Origin: Janthinobacterium sp. Marseille
GTDB taxonomy: Bacteria; Pseudomonadota; Gammaproteobacteria; Burkholderiales; Burkholderiaceae_D
Reading direction: 5' to 3'
Assembly: GCF_000013625.1 (NCBI RefSeq)
Contig: NC_009659.1
Span: forward strand, 496,001 to 560,000
DNA length: 64,000 bases
Shown: piece after piece, positions 7,344 through 17,207 of the stretch
Layout: each line of letters opens with the position of its first letter
Numbering within the stretch: position 1 is the first letter of the stretch
Notes under the pieces: model-generated
What the model saw: only the letters and a program-made list of their open reading frames with translations
What the model was told of the DNA's origin: nothing
Databases searched by the model: none
Translations under genes and position numbers: made by a program

Positions 7344-9062
7344 ATGGGTTTGAATCGTCGTGAGTTCATTCAGGTCATGGGTATCGCAGCTGCAGGCGGT
7401 ATGTTGCTGGATTCCAAGGGCGCGCTGGCGGCACCTTCCGCCGCCAAACTGTACGACGTGCCGCGTTTCGGCAATGTCCACTTTTTGCACTTCACCGATT
7501 GTCATGCGCAATTGAAACCAATTTACTTCCGCGAACCGAATGTCAACCTTGGCATCGGCGACGCGGTAGGGCGCATGCCGCATCTGGTCGGCGAAAAATT
7601 ACTGAAGGAAATCGGCGTCAAACCGAATACGCCGGAAGCTTATGCTTTTACTTACCTGAACTTTGAAAAAGCTGCGCAAACCTACGGCAAGGTCGGTGGC
7701 TTTGCGCATTTGTCGACACTCGTCAAACGCATGAAGGTTGGTCGTCCCGGCGCCTTGCTGCTGGATGGCGGCGATACCTGGCAGGGTTCGGCCACTGCCT
7801 TGTGGACTAACGGCCAGGATATGGTCGACGCCTGCCTGGAGCTGGGTGTCGATGTCATGACTGCGCACTGGGAAATGACGCTGGGCGATAAGCGGGTCAA
7901 GGAAATCGTTGAAAAAGATTTCAAGGGCAAGGTTGATTTCGTCGCGCAAAACATTAAGACCACCGATTTTGGCGATCCTGTATTCCCCCCGTATGTGTTG
8001 AAGGAAATGAATGGCGTACAGATCGCCATCATCGGCCAGGCTTTCCCGTATACGCCGATTGCGAATCCACGCTACCTGGTACCGGAATGGAGTTTCGGTA
8101 TCCAGGAAGAGAATATGCAAAAGATGGTCGACGAAGCGCGCAGCAAGGGTGCCAAAGTTGTCGTCGTGCTCTCGCATAACGGCATGGACGTGGACCTGAA
8201 AATGGCATCGCGTGTACGTGGTATCGACGCCATCATGGGCGGCCATACGCATGACGGTATGCCGGCACCGGTCATCGTCGGCAATCCGGGCGGCAAGACC
8301 CTGGTCACGAATGCCGGCAGCAATAGCAAATTCCTCGGTGTGCTCGACTTCGATGTGCGCGGTGGCAAAGTCCAGGGTTATAAATATCGTCTGTTGCCGG
8401 TGTTCTCCAACTTCCTGCCGGCCGACAAGAATATGGATGCATTGATCAACAAGATCCGTGCCCCTTATGAATCCAAACTGAATGAACGCCTCGCGATGAC
8501 GGAAGGTACCTTGTACCGTCGCGGCAATTTCAACGGCACCTTCGATCAGCTGATCGTCGACGCGTTGATGGACGTCAAAGGTGCGGACATCGCATTCTCG
8601 CCGGGCTTCCGCTGGGGTACGTCCTTGTTGCCGGACAGTCCTATCCTGATGGAACACCTGATGGACCAGACCGCGACCACCTATTCATACAGCACGCTGA
8701 CGGATATGAGCGGCTCCACGATTAAAACCATTCTGGAAGACGTGGCAGACAATCTGTTCAATCCGGATCCTTATTACCAGCAAGGTGGCGACATGGTGCG
8801 TGTCGGTGGCATGAGTTACACCATCGCACCAAAAGAGAAGATGGGTGCACGTATCCAGGATATGCGCCTGGACGGCAAGCTGATCGATGCGGGCAAGACT
8901 TACAAGGTCGCGGGCTGGGCCCCAGTCGCCGAAGGCGCATCCGGCGAACCGGTATGGGATGTCGTCGCACAATGGTTGCGCACCAATAAAGTAGTTACAC
9001 CGCGCAAACTGAACACACCACGCATCGTCGGCATGGATGGCAATCCCGGCATTGCGAATTGA
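7344..9062 (+). CDS. soxB: SoxB, S-sulfosulfanyl-L-cysteine sulfohydrolase
   Basis: A 572-residue protein of the metallophosphoesterase/5'-nucleotidase superfamily. It has a twin-arginine leader (NRREFIQVMGIAAAGG). Metal-site motifs are visible in order: HFTDCHAQ, GGDTWQGS, SHNGMD and GGHTHDG, for a dinuclear Mn centre. The C-terminal 5'-nucleotidase domain follows. SoxB hydrolyses the SoxY-bound sulfonate to release sulfate. ATG 7344 is chosen over upstream in-frame codons because AGAGGA precedes it closely and the Tat motif starts immediately. The rhodanese gene follows after 11 bp. Confidence 0.97.
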   Translation: MGLNRREFIQVMGIAAAGGMLLDSKGALAAPSAAKLYDVPRFGNVHFLHFTDCHAQLKPIYFREPNVNLGIGDAVGRMPHLVGEKLLKEIGVKPNTPEAYAFTYLNFEKAAQTYGKVGGFAHLSTLVKRMKVGRPGALLLDGGDTWQGSATALWTNGQDMVDACLELGVDVMTAHWEMTLGDKRVKEIVEKDFKGKVDFVAQNIKTTDFGDPVFPPYVLKEMNGVQIAIIGQAFPYTPIANPRYLVPEWSFGIQEENMQKMVDEARSKGAKVVVVLSHNGMDVDLKMASRVRGIDAIMGGHTHDGMPAPVIVGNPGGKTLVTNAGSNSKFLGVLDFDVRGGKVQGYKYRLLPVFSNFLPADKNMDALINKIRAPYESKLNERLAMTEGTLYRRGNFNGTFDQLIVDALMDVKGADIAFSPGFRWGTSLLPDSPILMEHLMDQTATTYSYSTLTDMSGSTIKTILEDVADNLFNPDPYYQQGGDMVRVGGMSYTIAPKEKMGARIQDMRLDGKLIDAGKTYKVAGWAPVAEGASGEPVWDVVAQWLRTNKVVTPRKLNTPRIVGMDGNPGIAN

Positions 9063-9073
9063 GGTAGTTGGGT

Positions 9074-9658
9074 ATGAAGAAATTGATTGCAGCATTGCTG
9101 CTGGGTGCGACTTGTTTCTCGGCATTTGCTTTCGATGCGACGCAAGTGCCGGACATCAAGCAGACCAAGGCAGCGCTCTACCTCGATGCGAAAGAAGCCT
9201 ACGCACTCAAGCAAAAGATGGCGGACAAGGCTTACTTCGTCGACGTACGGACCCGTGCAGAAATCTCGTATGTCGGTATGTCGACGATTGTGGACGCCAG
9301 TATTCCGTATGTCGAACACCCGGATGATGCGCCATGGGATGACAAGAACGGTCGCTTCAAGCTGGACGTCAATAGTGATTTCGGACCGGAGCTGGCGCGT
9401 CGTATGACGGCTGCCGGCCTCGGTAAAAGCGATACCGTGATCCTGATCTGTCGTTCCGGTGATCGCAGTTCGCGTGCCGCCAATTTGTTGACGGACCTCG
9501 GTTACACCAAGGTGTATACGGTAGTTGATGGCTTCGAAGGCGACTTGGCAAAGACCGGGCCGCAAGCGGGACAGCGCGTGGTGAATGGCTGGAAGAATGC
9601 CGGTTTGCCATGGAGTTACAAGCTGGATAAGAGTAAATTGTATTTCCCCAAGTACTGA
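9074..9658 (+). CDS. Periplasmic rhodanese-domain sulfurtransferase
   Basis: A 194-residue protein: signal peptide MKKLIAALLLGATCFSAFA, then one rhodanese domain (YFVDVRTRAEI...) with the active-site loop ICRSGDRSSRAA carrying the catalytic Cys, and DGFEGD near the C-terminus. It probably moves sulfane sulfur in the periplasm as an accessory to Sox oxidation. SD GAGGTAG lies ahead of ATG 9074; a TTG at 9068 is in frame but less likely. Same-strand spacing of 11 bp after soxB suggests co-transcription. Confidence 0.88.
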   Translation: MKKLIAALLLGATCFSAFAFDATQVPDIKQTKAALYLDAKEAYALKQKMADKAYFVDVRTRAEISYVGMSTIVDASIPYVEHPDDAPWDDKNGRFKLDVNSDFGPELARRMTAAGLGKSDTVILICRSGDRSSRAANLLTDLGYTKVYTVVDGFEGDLAKTGPQAGQRVVNGWKNAGLPWSYKLDKSKLYFPKY

Positions 9659-9714
9659 AGCAGGTGTCGTGTCATTGCACGACGTTTGGCTGAAATCACT
9701 TCTAGGTGCGCAGC

Positions 9715-10230
9715 ATGTGTAACCGCCTGATCCTGTTTGTATCGCGCTGCCTGCTATTGGCCAGTATGGCCGTGGGCGGCTGGGTATATGCCGCAGATGT
9801 CAGGCCGGGCGATACGCCGGTACTGCCAACATTAACTACACTGGATGGCAAGAGTATTCATCCTGCCAGCTTGCGCGGCAAGGTCGTGGTCATCAGTTAC
9901 TTCGCTTCCTATTGCCCGTTCTGTGCGAATGAAGCACCGAAATTGCAAAAGCTGTATAGCAAGAATACGGACAAGTTGATCGTCATCGGCGTCAACATCG
10001 AAACCAAAGATCCGCAGCAAAAAGACAAAGCCTTGAAATGGGTGCAGAAGTATCAATTGACGCATCCGGTCACGACGGATTACCTGGCGTTGGAACGTGT
10101 ACTGGGCAAACGCCAGGGCTTGCCAGTCAATTATGTATTCGATAAACGCGGCATGTTGCGGCGCGTTGATGTAGGCGAAATCTTCGATGAAGACTTTGAC
10201 GATATAGCCAAGTTCGCACAGCAGGATTGA
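9715..10230 (+). CDS. TlpA-like thioredoxin-fold protein
   Basis: A periplasmic thiol-disulfide oxidoreductase of about 171 residues. A signal anchor or peptide (LILFVSRCLLLASMAVGGWVYA) precedes a redoxin/AhpC-TSA-type domain with the CxxC motif YCPFCANEAP and a cis-Pro loop GLPVNYVFD. ATG 9715 is preferred; GTG 9706 is in frame. TlpA/SoxS/SoxW-type thioredoxins keep SoxY and cytochrome cysteines reduced, so a maintenance role is inferred. Its stop overlaps the next start, indicating coupling with the second thioredoxin-like gene. Confidence 0.85.
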   Translation: MCNRLILFVSRCLLLASMAVGGWVYAADVRPGDTPVLPTLTTLDGKSIHPASLRGKVVVISYFASYCPFCANEAPKLQKLYSKNTDKLIVIGVNIETKDPQQKDKALKWVQKYQLTHPVTTDYLALERVLGKRQGLPVNYVFDKRGMLRRVDVGEIFDEDFDDIAKFAQQD

Positions 10231-10763
10231 TGCATATGAGATTAGCTGTCCTGTGGCTCTTATGCCTGCTGCTGAGCGGCAATGCGGCAGCCGATAACAA
10301 GCCGATCATGGTCCCCATGCTGAGTGACCTGACCGCTGACGCGGTACAGGCGCAACGCGAAGACAAACCCATCATCCTGTTCTTTTCGTTGCCGGGCTGC
10401 CCCTTCTGTCATGTGGTGCGGAATAATTATCTGCAGCCTTTACTGCGCGATAGCAAGCCGAAGCAACGTCCTGTCATCCGTGAAGTCGATATCAGCAGTA
10501 TGCAAAGCCTGCGGAATTTTGATCGCACAAGCGGCAGTCCGCGCAGTGTCGCGCAAAGGTATAAGGTGATCGCTGCGCCTACTGTGATCTTCGTGGACTC
10601 TGCCGGTTGCATGCTGGCACCACCTATTGTTGGTGGTGATATCGCCGGTGTTTATGGCGGTTACCTGGACAACGCTTTTGATATGTCCGCGCGAAAAATT
10701 GCCGCTGCAAAGAAGCCGGGTGGGACGGTCAAAGGTGCAGTGAAAGAATGTCCGCCACCATGA
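10230..10763 (+). CDS. SoxW-like thioredoxin-fold protein
   Basis: About 177 residues: a signal peptide (LAVLWLLCLLLSGNAAA), then a thioredoxin-like domain with FSLPGCPFCHVVR as the CxxC site and a cis-proline segment AAPTVIFVDS. ATG 10230 overlaps the preceding TGA; ATG 10236 is equally possible after the AGGA at 10223. This pattern resembles SoxW and thioredoxin-fold proteins that reduce periplasmic sulfur-carrier thiols. It closes the sox transcription unit, followed by a strong terminator. Confidence 0.8.
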   Translation: MHMRLAVLWLLCLLLSGNAAADNKPIMVPMLSDLTADAVQAQREDKPIILFFSLPGCPFCHVVRNNYLQPLLRDSKPKQRPVIREVDISSMQSLRNFDRTSGSPRSVAQRYKVIAAPTVIFVDSAGCMLAPPIVGGDIAGVYGGYLDNAFDMSARKIAAAKKPGGTVKGAVKECPPP

Positions 10764-10783
10764 CATGCGACGCTTTCAGTAAG

Positions 10784-10816
10784 GGCAGCCACAGGGATGG
10801 CTGCTTTATTTTTCTT
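10784..10816 (+). terminator. Rho-independent terminator at the end of the sox unit
   Basis: GCAGCCA (10785-10791) pairs with TGGCTGC (10798-10804), followed by TTTATTTTTCTTT. Confidence 0.85.
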
Positions 10817-10820
10817 TAAT

Positions 10821-10840
10821 AATATATATAAATATATATT
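10821..10840. promoter_or_regulatory. AT palindrome, candidate SqrR/BigR-type operator
   Basis: AATATATATAAATATATATT forms nine-base arms around a central AA, just upstream of the ArsR-type regulator. BigR-type repressors bind AT-rich imperfect palindromes upstream of their own operons, so autoregulation at this site is inferred. Confidence 0.5.
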
Positions 10841-10893
10841 AAAATATTGCATATTGTTTTGTGTTGAACAGGATTGAAGGAGTGGGTGCCGGC

Positions 10894-11223
10894 GTGAGTA
10901 CTACTGACAATGTGGACCTGGAAGCCTTGCAAAATGCGGCTGCCAAGGCATGTGGCTTGCTGAAGACTCTATCCAATCGGGATAGATTGCTCTTGCTGTG
11001 CCAGTTGTGTGAAGGCGAGTATTGCGTCAGCGAACTGGAAGCGATGACTGAAATACGGCAGCCGACTTTGTCGCAGCAGTTGACTGTATTGCGCGAAGAA
11101 CAGTTGGTGCACACGCGACGTGATGGCAAACAGATTTATTACAGCATGGCGAGCAAAGAGGCGATGGCAGTGATAGCAGTGCTGTACCAACAATTCTGCG
11201 CCCCGGGCAAAAGGAAAAAATAA
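10894..11223 (+). CDS. ArsR-family persulfide-sensor regulator, SqrR/BigR-like
   Basis: A winged-helix protein: [16 protein letters not shown], recognition helix [15 protein letters not shown], wing [10 protein letters not shown]. Cysteines in LCEGEYC and the C-terminal FCAPG match the two-Cys arrangement by which SqrR/BigR/YgaV sense sulfane sulfur. GTG 10894 is preferred because AAGGAG (10877-10882) precedes it at normal distance; the frame is open from GTG 10861. The gene overlaps the transporter start (TAATG), so it almost certainly controls the YeeE/YedE pair. Confidence 0.82.
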   Translation: MSTTDNVDLEALQNAAAKACGLLKTLSNRDRLLLLCQLCEGEYCVSELEAMTEIRQPTLSQQLTVLREEQLVHTRRDGKQIYYSMASKEAMAVIAVLYQQFCAPGKRKK

Positions 11224-11654
11224 TGACAATCGACTGGATGCACTTTACGCCCTGGCATGCGCTGGCCGGCGGTTTGCTGATTGGCCTGGCAGCGGCATTG
11301 TTCATATTATTCAACGGCAAGATCGCCGGTATCAGTGGCATCCTCGGTGGCTTGTTGCGACCGGTAAAGGGCGACCTGTTGTGGCGTGTCGCCTTCCTGC
11401 TGGGACTGATAGCGGCACCGCTGGTGTTTGCATTGTTCCAGCCTTTGCCGGATGCCACGATAGATGCAAGCAATGTGACGCTGGTGGTCGCCGGCCTGCT
11501 GGTAGGGCTTGGGACGCGCTATGGTGCAGGTTGCACCAGCGGCCACGGTGTGTGTGGTTTGTCGCGCCTGTCCCTGCGTTCACTGGTGGCGACACTGGCC
11601 TTCATGGCGTCAGGGTTCCTGACCGTGTACATCGTGCGTCACCTGATCGCCTAG
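11223..11654 (+). CDS. YeeE/YedE-family sulfur transporter, N-terminal half (PmpA-like)
   Basis: A 143-residue inner-membrane protein with about four hydrophobic helices and the family hallmark [17 protein letters not shown], whose cysteines bind thiosulfate or sulfane sulfur in full-length YeeE. It overlaps the regulator by one base and is followed by a second half-size gene. Such split YeeE/YedE pairs work together and often sit with BigR/SqrR regulators. Substrate (thiosulfate or another sulfur compound) is inferred. Confidence 0.85.
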   Translation: MTIDWMHFTPWHALAGGLLIGLAAALFILFNGKIAGISGILGGLLRPVKGDLLWRVAFLLGLIAAPLVFALFQPLPDATIDASNVTLVVAGLLVGLGTRYGAGCTSGHGVCGLSRLSLRSLVATLAFMASGFLTVYIVRHLIA

Positions 11655-11664
11655 GAGAAAGCTC

Positions 11665-12087
11665 ATGCAAATTCTTATGGCATTACTCGCGGGACTGGTT
11701 TTCGGGATCGGGCTGATCATTTCCGGCATGGCCAATCCGGCCAAGGTCATCGGCTTCCTGGACCTGGCCGGTAAATGGGATCCATCGCTGGCCTTCGTGA
11801 TGGGCGGGGCGATCTTGGTTGGCTTGTTTGCCTTCCGCCTCGCCACCAAACGCAGCAAGACTTTACTTGGAGATCCTCTGCGTTTGCCGCAGGCGAAGCA
11901 GATAGACCGTCGCCTGATACTCGGTGGCCTGGCATTCGGGGTGGGATGGGGCCTGGCCGGTTATTGCCCGGGCCCGGCGCTGGCTTCACTGGTCATAGGG
12001 CATAGCAAAACCGTTATCTTTGTGACGGCGATGGTGTTGGGTATGGCGATATTTGAATTGCTGGAGCGCTGTAAAGGCAAGGCTTGA
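11665..12087 (+). CDS. YeeE/YedE-family sulfur transporter, C-terminal half (PmpB-like)
   Basis: A 140-residue membrane protein: GLIISGMANPAKVIGFLD near the start and GYCPGPALASL as the conserved Cys-containing pore motif. It begins 10 bp after its partner, with AGGAGA upstream. It completes the two-gene sulfur-transport unit regulated by the upstream ArsR protein. Confidence 0.85.
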   Translation: MQILMALLAGLVFGIGLIISGMANPAKVIGFLDLAGKWDPSLAFVMGGAILVGLFAFRLATKRSKTLLGDPLRLPQAKQIDRRLILGGLAFGVGWGLAGYCPGPALASLVIGHSKTVIFVTAMVLGMAIFELLERCKGKA

Positions 12088-12345
12088 TATCCAGCGCTCT
12101 GTGATTCATGTTTGCAGATGTTTGCGATAACGCGAACGCAAGCCATCACGAAAGCTGAGACTCATCAATAGCAACTTGATTGCTCCCGCAATTAACTCCG
12201 GTAGTGGTATACAGCAAGCCTTACTGTCAAATGCAGCGGCCATGCGCTATTGCAGTGGGCAGAATTGGGAACTATCCGGCATGTTTCATTTGCGTCATGC
12301 GCTAATGTCGGTGGATTGCCCACTCTGCACTTACGTAATGCCACC

Positions 12346-13278
12346 ATGCGACAGTTACTTGTTTCCCTGTTTCTACCCTTGATGAGCGTACATGTTCCCA
12401 CATTGGCTCAGGTCAAAGTGCCGACGCTTGATCACGTCCTTGCCGCATTCCACACCGAAGAAGCACGCCTCATGTATGAGCGGGTGGCGACAGCACCCGG
12501 TGCGGCACCGCAGGACTTTGGTACGCCGCTGCCTATTTCTTACAAGCCGGAAAGCTTGTTGCAACAATTGGCGCCTGGCCAGTCATCCGAGTTGCTGGCG
12601 ACTGCCGGGGCATTACGATGGCCGCAACGTCCTGGTATGGATGCCGCCATGGTTTGCCTCGCTCCGAGGGTAGAAACGGCGGAGCGCTATCGCATGTTTA
12701 CGATGCATGGCTGCGATGCCGACTCGCAAGAAAAGCAGGACAGTATGTCGCTATGGTTGGGCGTGTTCATCAGCCGTCGCGGTGAGCCGCCGGTACTGGT
12801 GGCGCGTACCCATGAACAGGTGTCTGTTCCCGTCAGTTGGGCGGACTCCAACATACCTCAACCGCGTGCGCTGGAGCGGAGCACGGAGGGTACGCCTGTG
12901 TTGCGCTGTCCGAGCAGTTGGCGCCGGTTTGATATGACGTCTTATCCGTTGCGGCCGGGTGATGGGGATGGAGGACTGGCCTTGGGTTTGCGCGCCAGTT
13001 GGGATGAAGAATATAAAGGTGGCGGTGCTAATTTTGAAATGCTGTATCTGTTCATGATGGATGGCGCAAGGCTGCGTCCGGTGTTTGCGCGACCAATGGC
13101 GTTTATCAAGGCTGAATCTACCGGTGTTGCGAGCGAGCGCGAGGTGTGGGAAACGGTGAACATGCTGACTGTGTTGCCGCAGACGCGGGATGGCTATGCC
13201 GACATTGAACTGCGCGAGCGTAATGGCACGTGGCAGCGCGTTTTTAAATGGTCGTCGCTTACCGGGATGTATGAGTGA
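12346..13278 (+). CDS. Secreted hypothetical protein
   Basis: About 310 residues, family not recognised. ATG 12346 gives a good signal peptide (MRQLLVSLFLPLMSVHVPTLAQ); the frame is open further upstream without a sensible leader. The mature part shows scattered single Cys residues (MVCLAP, MHGCDAD, VLRCPSSW) and no catalytic motif I can identify. No SD is obvious. The 258 bp before it (12088-12345) hold no other supported feature, and a terminator lies 40 bp after it, so it is probably monocistronic. Confidence 0.6.
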   Translation: MRQLLVSLFLPLMSVHVPTLAQVKVPTLDHVLAAFHTEEARLMYERVATAPGAAPQDFGTPLPISYKPESLLQQLAPGQSSELLATAGALRWPQRPGMDAAMVCLAPRVETAERYRMFTMHGCDADSQEKQDSMSLWLGVFISRRGEPPVLVARTHEQVSVPVSWADSNIPQPRALERSTEGTPVLRCPSSWRRFDMTSYPLRPGDGDGGLALGLRASWDEEYKGGGANFEMLYLFMMDGARLRPVFARPMAFIKAESTGVASEREVWETVNMLTVLPQTRDGYADIELRERNGTWQRVFKWSSLTGMYE

Positions 13279-13314
13279 ACGCTGAGTAGCAACTCAAATT
13301 CATGGAATGGACAA

Positions 13315-13353
13315 CAAAAAACCCGCTTCGGCCTGAGCTGAAAGCGGGTTTTT
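13315..13353. terminator. Bidirectional terminator
   Basis: AACCCGCTT (13320-13328) pairs with AAGCGGGTT (13342-13350), with an A-run before and a T-run after. It can serve both the upstream + strand gene and the - strand tRNA. Confidence 0.85.
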
Positions 13354-13385
13354 GTATGTTTCGGGTTGCCCCGAAAACATGTTCT

Positions 13386-13462
13386 TGGTGGTGATAGGTG
13401 GATTTGAACCACCGACCCCAGCATTATGAGTGCTGTGCTCTAACCAACTGAGCTATATCACC
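13386..13462 (-). tRNA. tRNA-Met (CAU), elongator type
   Basis: The reverse complement folds as a 77-nt cloverleaf: acceptor GGTGATA/TATCACC, D-arm AGCTCAGTTGGTTAGAGC, anticodon arm CAGCA-CTCATAA-TGCTG with anticodon CAU, T-arm GGTGGTTCAAATCCACC and encoded CCA. The body resembles elongator tRNA-Met rather than the lysidine-modified tRNA-Ile2 found elsewhere in the window. Confidence 0.93.
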
Positions 13463-13592
13463 AGATAGCCGAAAATTATCGCGTTTTTGGCTCCCCCTGT
13501 CAATATCCAAATCCTATTAGTTCTCAGATATTCGAAGAAATCGGTACAGGAAGCGGGTTTCCACGGCCGGGAAAAGCTTGTGGAATTTGCAA

Positions 13593-14537
13593 TCAGGCGC
13601 GATTTTGCGCGATTTCTATTTGTTGCAGGATGGCGCCGCTTGCGTCAGGAGCCAGGCAATCAATGATGTGCCGGTCATCCATGGAGCGCAGCCAGGTCAG
13701 CTGCCGTTTTGCCAGTTGCCGCGTGGCGGCGATGCCGCGCTCCCGCAGTTCGGCCAGGCTGTAAGCGCCGTCCAGGTATTCCCAGCTCTGGCGATAACCG
13801 ACGCACCGCATCGATGGCAGGCCCAGGTGCAGGTCGCCGCGGGCGCGCAAGGCTTTGACTTCATCCAGCAAGGCACCGCCTTTCAGCATCGCATCGAAGC
13901 GTGTCGCGATACGTGTGTGCAAGACGCTGCGGTCCGACGGTTCCAGCGCGATTGGCAATAGCGTGAAAGGCAATTCGGTCTTCGGTGCCTGTGCCAGCAA
14001 GGCCGACATCGGCTGGCCGGTGAGGGCGATGATTTCCAGTGCGCGCTGTATGCGTTGTGAGTCGTTTGGTTTCAGGCGCTCTGCAGTAATCGGATCGAGT
14101 GCCGCCAGCTTCGCGTGCATGGCTGGATAGCCTATCGCTGCCGCTTCTGCATCCAGTTCTGCGCGCAATGCTGCATCCGCCTGCGGCAGTGCATCCAGTC
14201 CATCCTTCAAGCCTTTGAAGTACAACATGGTGCCGCCGACCAGCAGTGGCAACTTGCCGCGTGCGCTGATTTCTGCCGCCAGGCGTATCGCATCCTGACG
14301 GAATTGCATGACGGAATACGAATCGAGCGGATCGAGGATGTCGATCAGGTGATGCGGTACTTGCGCCAGTTCTTCCGCGCTGGGCTTGGCGGTGCCTATA
14401 TCCATTTCGCGATAGACGAGGGCGGAATCGACCGAAATGATTTCGGCAGGAATCTTTTCCGCGACGGCGAGTGCCGCCGCAGTTTTGCCGGACGCGGTCG
14501 GTCCCATGATGGAAACGACCAGTGGTTTTACAGACAT
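13593..14537 (-). CDS. miaA: tRNA dimethylallyltransferase MiaA
   Basis: A 314-residue enzyme with P-loop [12 protein letters not shown] at its N-terminus, [16 protein letters not shown] (substrate-binding region) and [11 protein letters not shown]. It adds the isopentenyl group to A37 of tRNAs reading UNN codons. The ATG at 14537 lies one base after the mutL stop, so the pair is translationally coupled, as in many proteobacteria. Confidence 0.96.
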   Translation of the reverse strand: MSVKPLVVSIMGPTASGKTAAALAVAEKIPAEIISVDSALVYREMDIGTAKPSAEELAQVPHHLIDILDPLDSYSVMQFRQDAIRLAAEISARGKLPLLVGGTMLYFKGLKDGLDALPQADAALRAELDAEAAAIGYPAMHAKLAALDPITAERLKPNDSQRIQRALEIIALTGQPMSALLAQAPKTELPFTLLPIALEPSDRSVLHTRIATRFDAMLKGGALLDEVKALRARGDLHLGLPSMRCVGYRQSWEYLDGAYSLAELRERGIAATRQLAKRQLTWLRSMDDRHIIDCLAPDASGAILQQIEIAQNRA

Positions 14538-14538
14538 C

Positions 14539-16380
14539 TTAACGTCCGCGCTCGAAGAGTTTGTCGAGGTCGGACAAGCCCAGCTGGACCCAGGTCGGAC
14601 GGCCATGATTGCATTGGTCGGCACGTTCGGTGGCTTCCATCTGGCGCAGCAGCGCATTCATTTCCGGGCCGGTCAACATGCGATTGGCGCGCACTGCAGT
14701 GTGGCAGGCCAGCGTACCGAGCAATTCATTGCGTCGTTCCACCAATACACGTGAACCGCCGTATTCACGAACATCGCGCAAGACATCACGTGCCAGTGAT
14801 TGCGCGTCGGCATTTTTGAGTAGTGTCGGTACTGCACGTATTGCCAGCGTGGTCGGCGACATCACCGCGATATCAAAGCCGAGCGACAGCAGGGTTTCCT
14901 TGCTGTCTTCGGCGGTGCCGACTTCAACGTCGTCGGCATAGAAGGTAATCGGGATCAGTAGCGGCTGTACCTGCATCGCATTGTCATCCAATGCATTCTT
15001 CAACTGCTCGTAGAGTATGCGTTCATGTGCTGCATGCATGTCGACCAGTACCAGGCCCTTGGTGTTTTGCGCGAGGATGAAGATGCCGTGCAATTGCGCC
15101 AAGGCAAAGCCGAGCGGGAATTCATCGTCAGACATGGTCTGCGCAGGGCTGTTGGTGAAGGCTGCGAATGCAGGTGCTGGTTCAGTGCCGAGAGGCGTCA
15201 CTGCGCCATCTGTATTAAACAAGGCACCGTAATTTGCCGTCGTTTGCGCGACGCCATATTGCTGCTGGAATTGTGGTGCGAATGTAGTCTGTTGCTGTTC
15301 GCGCAGCCATGGCAAGGCACCGGACGGAGCCGGCGTTGGCGAAGGTACGGCACCGAAGGCGGTAGCCGATGTCTGTGCCAGTGCGCGACTGACTGCATGG
15401 AATACGAATTGATGGACGGAGCGGCTGTCGCGGAAACGCACTTCAATTTTAGACGGATGCACATTGACGTCGACCAGTGCCGGATCGAGGTCCAGGCTGA
15501 TGACATAGGACGGGTAGCGATCACCGTGCAAGACGTCTTGATAAGCGGAGCGTACGGCATGCATCAACAGCTTGTCGCGGACAAAGCGACCGTTGACGTA
15601 AAAATATTGCGCATCGCCGCGTGCCTTGGAAGCAGTTGGCAAGCCGATAAAGCCGTGCAGATGTAATGGCCCTGCGGTTTCTTCCAAAGGCAGGCGCGCA
15701 CCGGAAAATTCACTGCCGAGGATATGCGCACTACGCTTGGCGATATCGTTGACGGCCCAGTGATCGACAGTCTTGCCGTTATGTGACAACGAGAAGGCCA
15801 CGTCCGGACGCGACAGTGCGATACGGCGTACGACTTCGGCGCAATGACCGAATTCGGTTTGTTCTGTTTTCAGAAATTTCCGTCGCGCCGGTGTATTGAA
15901 ATACAGGTCTTGCACATCGACCGTAGTGCCCGGTGCGCCGGATGACGGTGCAACAGTGTTCTTTTGATCGCTGCCTTGCACACCGCTGATTTCCCAGGCG
16001 TGCTGTGCATCCGCGGTGCGTGAAGTCAGCGTCAGTTGTGCGACTGATGCAATCGAAGCCAGTGCTTCACCACGGAAGCCCAGTGTCCCGACGTTTTCCA
16101 GTTCATTCAGCGAGTTGATCTTGGATGTGGCGTGGCGTGCCAGCGCCAGCGGTAATTGTTCCGGGGTAATGCCGCGTCCGTTATCGGTAATCGCGATGCG
16201 TTTCACGCCGCCTTGCTCCAGCCGGACGGTGATGGCCGTGGCACCAGCATCCAGTGCGTTTTCCAGCAATTCCTTGACGACGGCGGATGGGCGTTCGACT
16301 ACCTCACCGGCGGCGATTTGCGAAATGAGTTGATCGGAGAGCGGCTGTATCGGCCGGAAGGGTTGGGTGGTTGCGTGCAT
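14539..16380 (-). CDS. mutL: DNA mismatch repair protein MutL
   Basis: A 613-residue GHKL ATPase: [26 protein letters not shown] and GFRGEAL in the N-terminal domain, then a Pro/Ala/Gln-rich linker (about residues 345-425) and a C-terminal dimerisation domain. The C-terminal region carries [12 protein letters not shown], matching the DQHA(x)2E(x)4E endonuclease motif apart from Met for Gln. MutL of this type nicks DNA itself, as in organisms without MutH. It is upstream of and coupled to miaA. Confidence 0.96.
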   Translation of the reverse strand: MHATTQPFRPIQPLSDQLISQIAAGEVVERPSAVVKELLENALDAGATAITVRLEQGGVKRIAITDNGRGITPEQLPLALARHATSKINSLNELENVGTLGFRGEALASIASVAQLTLTSRTADAQHAWEISGVQGSDQKNTVAPSSGAPGTTVDVQDLYFNTPARRKFLKTEQTEFGHCAEVVRRIALSRPDVAFSLSHNGKTVDHWAVNDIAKRSAHILGSEFSGARLPLEETAGPLHLHGFIGLPTASKARGDAQYFYVNGRFVRDKLLMHAVRSAYQDVLHGDRYPSYVISLDLDPALVDVNVHPSKIEVRFRDSRSVHQFVFHAVSRALAQTSATAFGAVPSPTPAPSGALPWLREQQQTTFAPQFQQQYGVAQTTANYGALFNTDGAVTPLGTEPAPAFAAFTNSPAQTMSDDEFPLGFALAQLHGIFILAQNTKGLVLVDMHAAHERILYEQLKNALDDNAMQVQPLLIPITFYADDVEVGTAEDSKETLLSLGFDIAVMSPTTLAIRAVPTLLKNADAQSLARDVLRDVREYGGSRVLVERRNELLGTLACHTAVRANRMLTGPEMNALLRQMEATERADQCNHGRPTWVQLGLSDLDKLFERGR

Positions 16381-16502
16381 GGACAGATTATAACGTCGCA
16401 GCGCACCAAGCTGCAGTGAACTGTCAGCGCCGCACGCAGTCTTTCTACGGTGCCTGCCGCCCCGGCCGCTGGTGTATCATTCTGCCGCTACCAAGGAAAA
16501 TT

Positions 16503-17147
16503 ATGGATTTCATGCAGTTCTTCGACATGATTTTGCATGTCGACAAGTATCTAGGCACTTTTATCGCGCAATACGGCATGCTGATTTATGTCGTCCTGTT
16601 TGCGATTATCTTCAGCGAAACAGGCCTGGTGGTATTCCCCTTGCTGCCTGGCGATACCCTGCTGTTCATTGCTGGCGCATTTTGCGCTTCCGGCAGCATG
16701 AACCTGTGGCTGTTGCTCGGCTTGCTGATGGCAGCGGCGATCCTCGGCAATACCGTGAATTACTGGATAGGGCATGCGATAGGCGAGAAAGTGTTTACCC
16801 ACGATTACCGCTGGCTGGATCGCGACGCATTGCGGAAAACCCATACTTTCTATGAAAAACATGGCGGCAAGACCTTGATCCTTGCCCGTTTCATCCCGAT
16901 TGCACGTACCTTTGCGCCGTTTATTGCCGGTGTCTCGGAAATGACTTTCTTCCGCTTCCAGTTATTTAACTGTATCGGCGCGGTGCTGTGGGTGGGTTTG
17001 CTGGTAGTCGGTGGTTACCTGTTCGGCAATATTCCTATCATCCGCGATCATTTGAATACCATCGTCCTGATCGGTGTCGGGGCGGCGGCGGTGCCGGTGG
17101 CACTCGGCGCCTTGTGGAAAGTCTTGCAACGCTTCAAAAACAAATAA
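16503..17147 (+). CDS. DedA-family membrane protein
   Basis: A 214-residue integral membrane protein with the DedA/SNARE-associated signature: ETGLVVFPLLPGDTLLF early, the GNTVNYWIG segment, and FIPIARTFAPFIAGVSEM, which carries the conserved Arg and Pro. DedA proteins are implicated in lipid-carrier (undecaprenyl phosphate) or phospholipid flipping and membrane homeostasis. ATG 16503 follows AAGGA; the frame is open upstream without a better start. It is divergent from mutL and ends at a terminator. Confidence 0.88.
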   Translation: MDFMQFFDMILHVDKYLGTFIAQYGMLIYVVLFAIIFSETGLVVFPLLPGDTLLFIAGAFCASGSMNLWLLLGLLMAAAILGNTVNYWIGHAIGEKVFTHDYRWLDRDALRKTHTFYEKHGGKTLILARFIPIARTFAPFIAGVSEMTFFRFQLFNCIGAVLWVGLLVVGGYLFGNIPIIRDHLNTIVLIGVGAAAVPVALGALWKVLQRFKNK

Positions 17148-17150
17148 AAT

Positions 17151-17188
17151 AAAAAAAGGCGCTTCGGTCATACCTAAGCGCCTTTTTT
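17151..17188. terminator. Bidirectional terminator between dedA and amiC
   Basis: AAGGCGCTT (17156-17164) pairs with AAGCGCCTT (17176-17184), with A-run before and T-run after; it serves the two convergent genes. Confidence 0.88.
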
Positions 17189-17207
17189 ATCGTACTTCTT
17201 TTATTCG

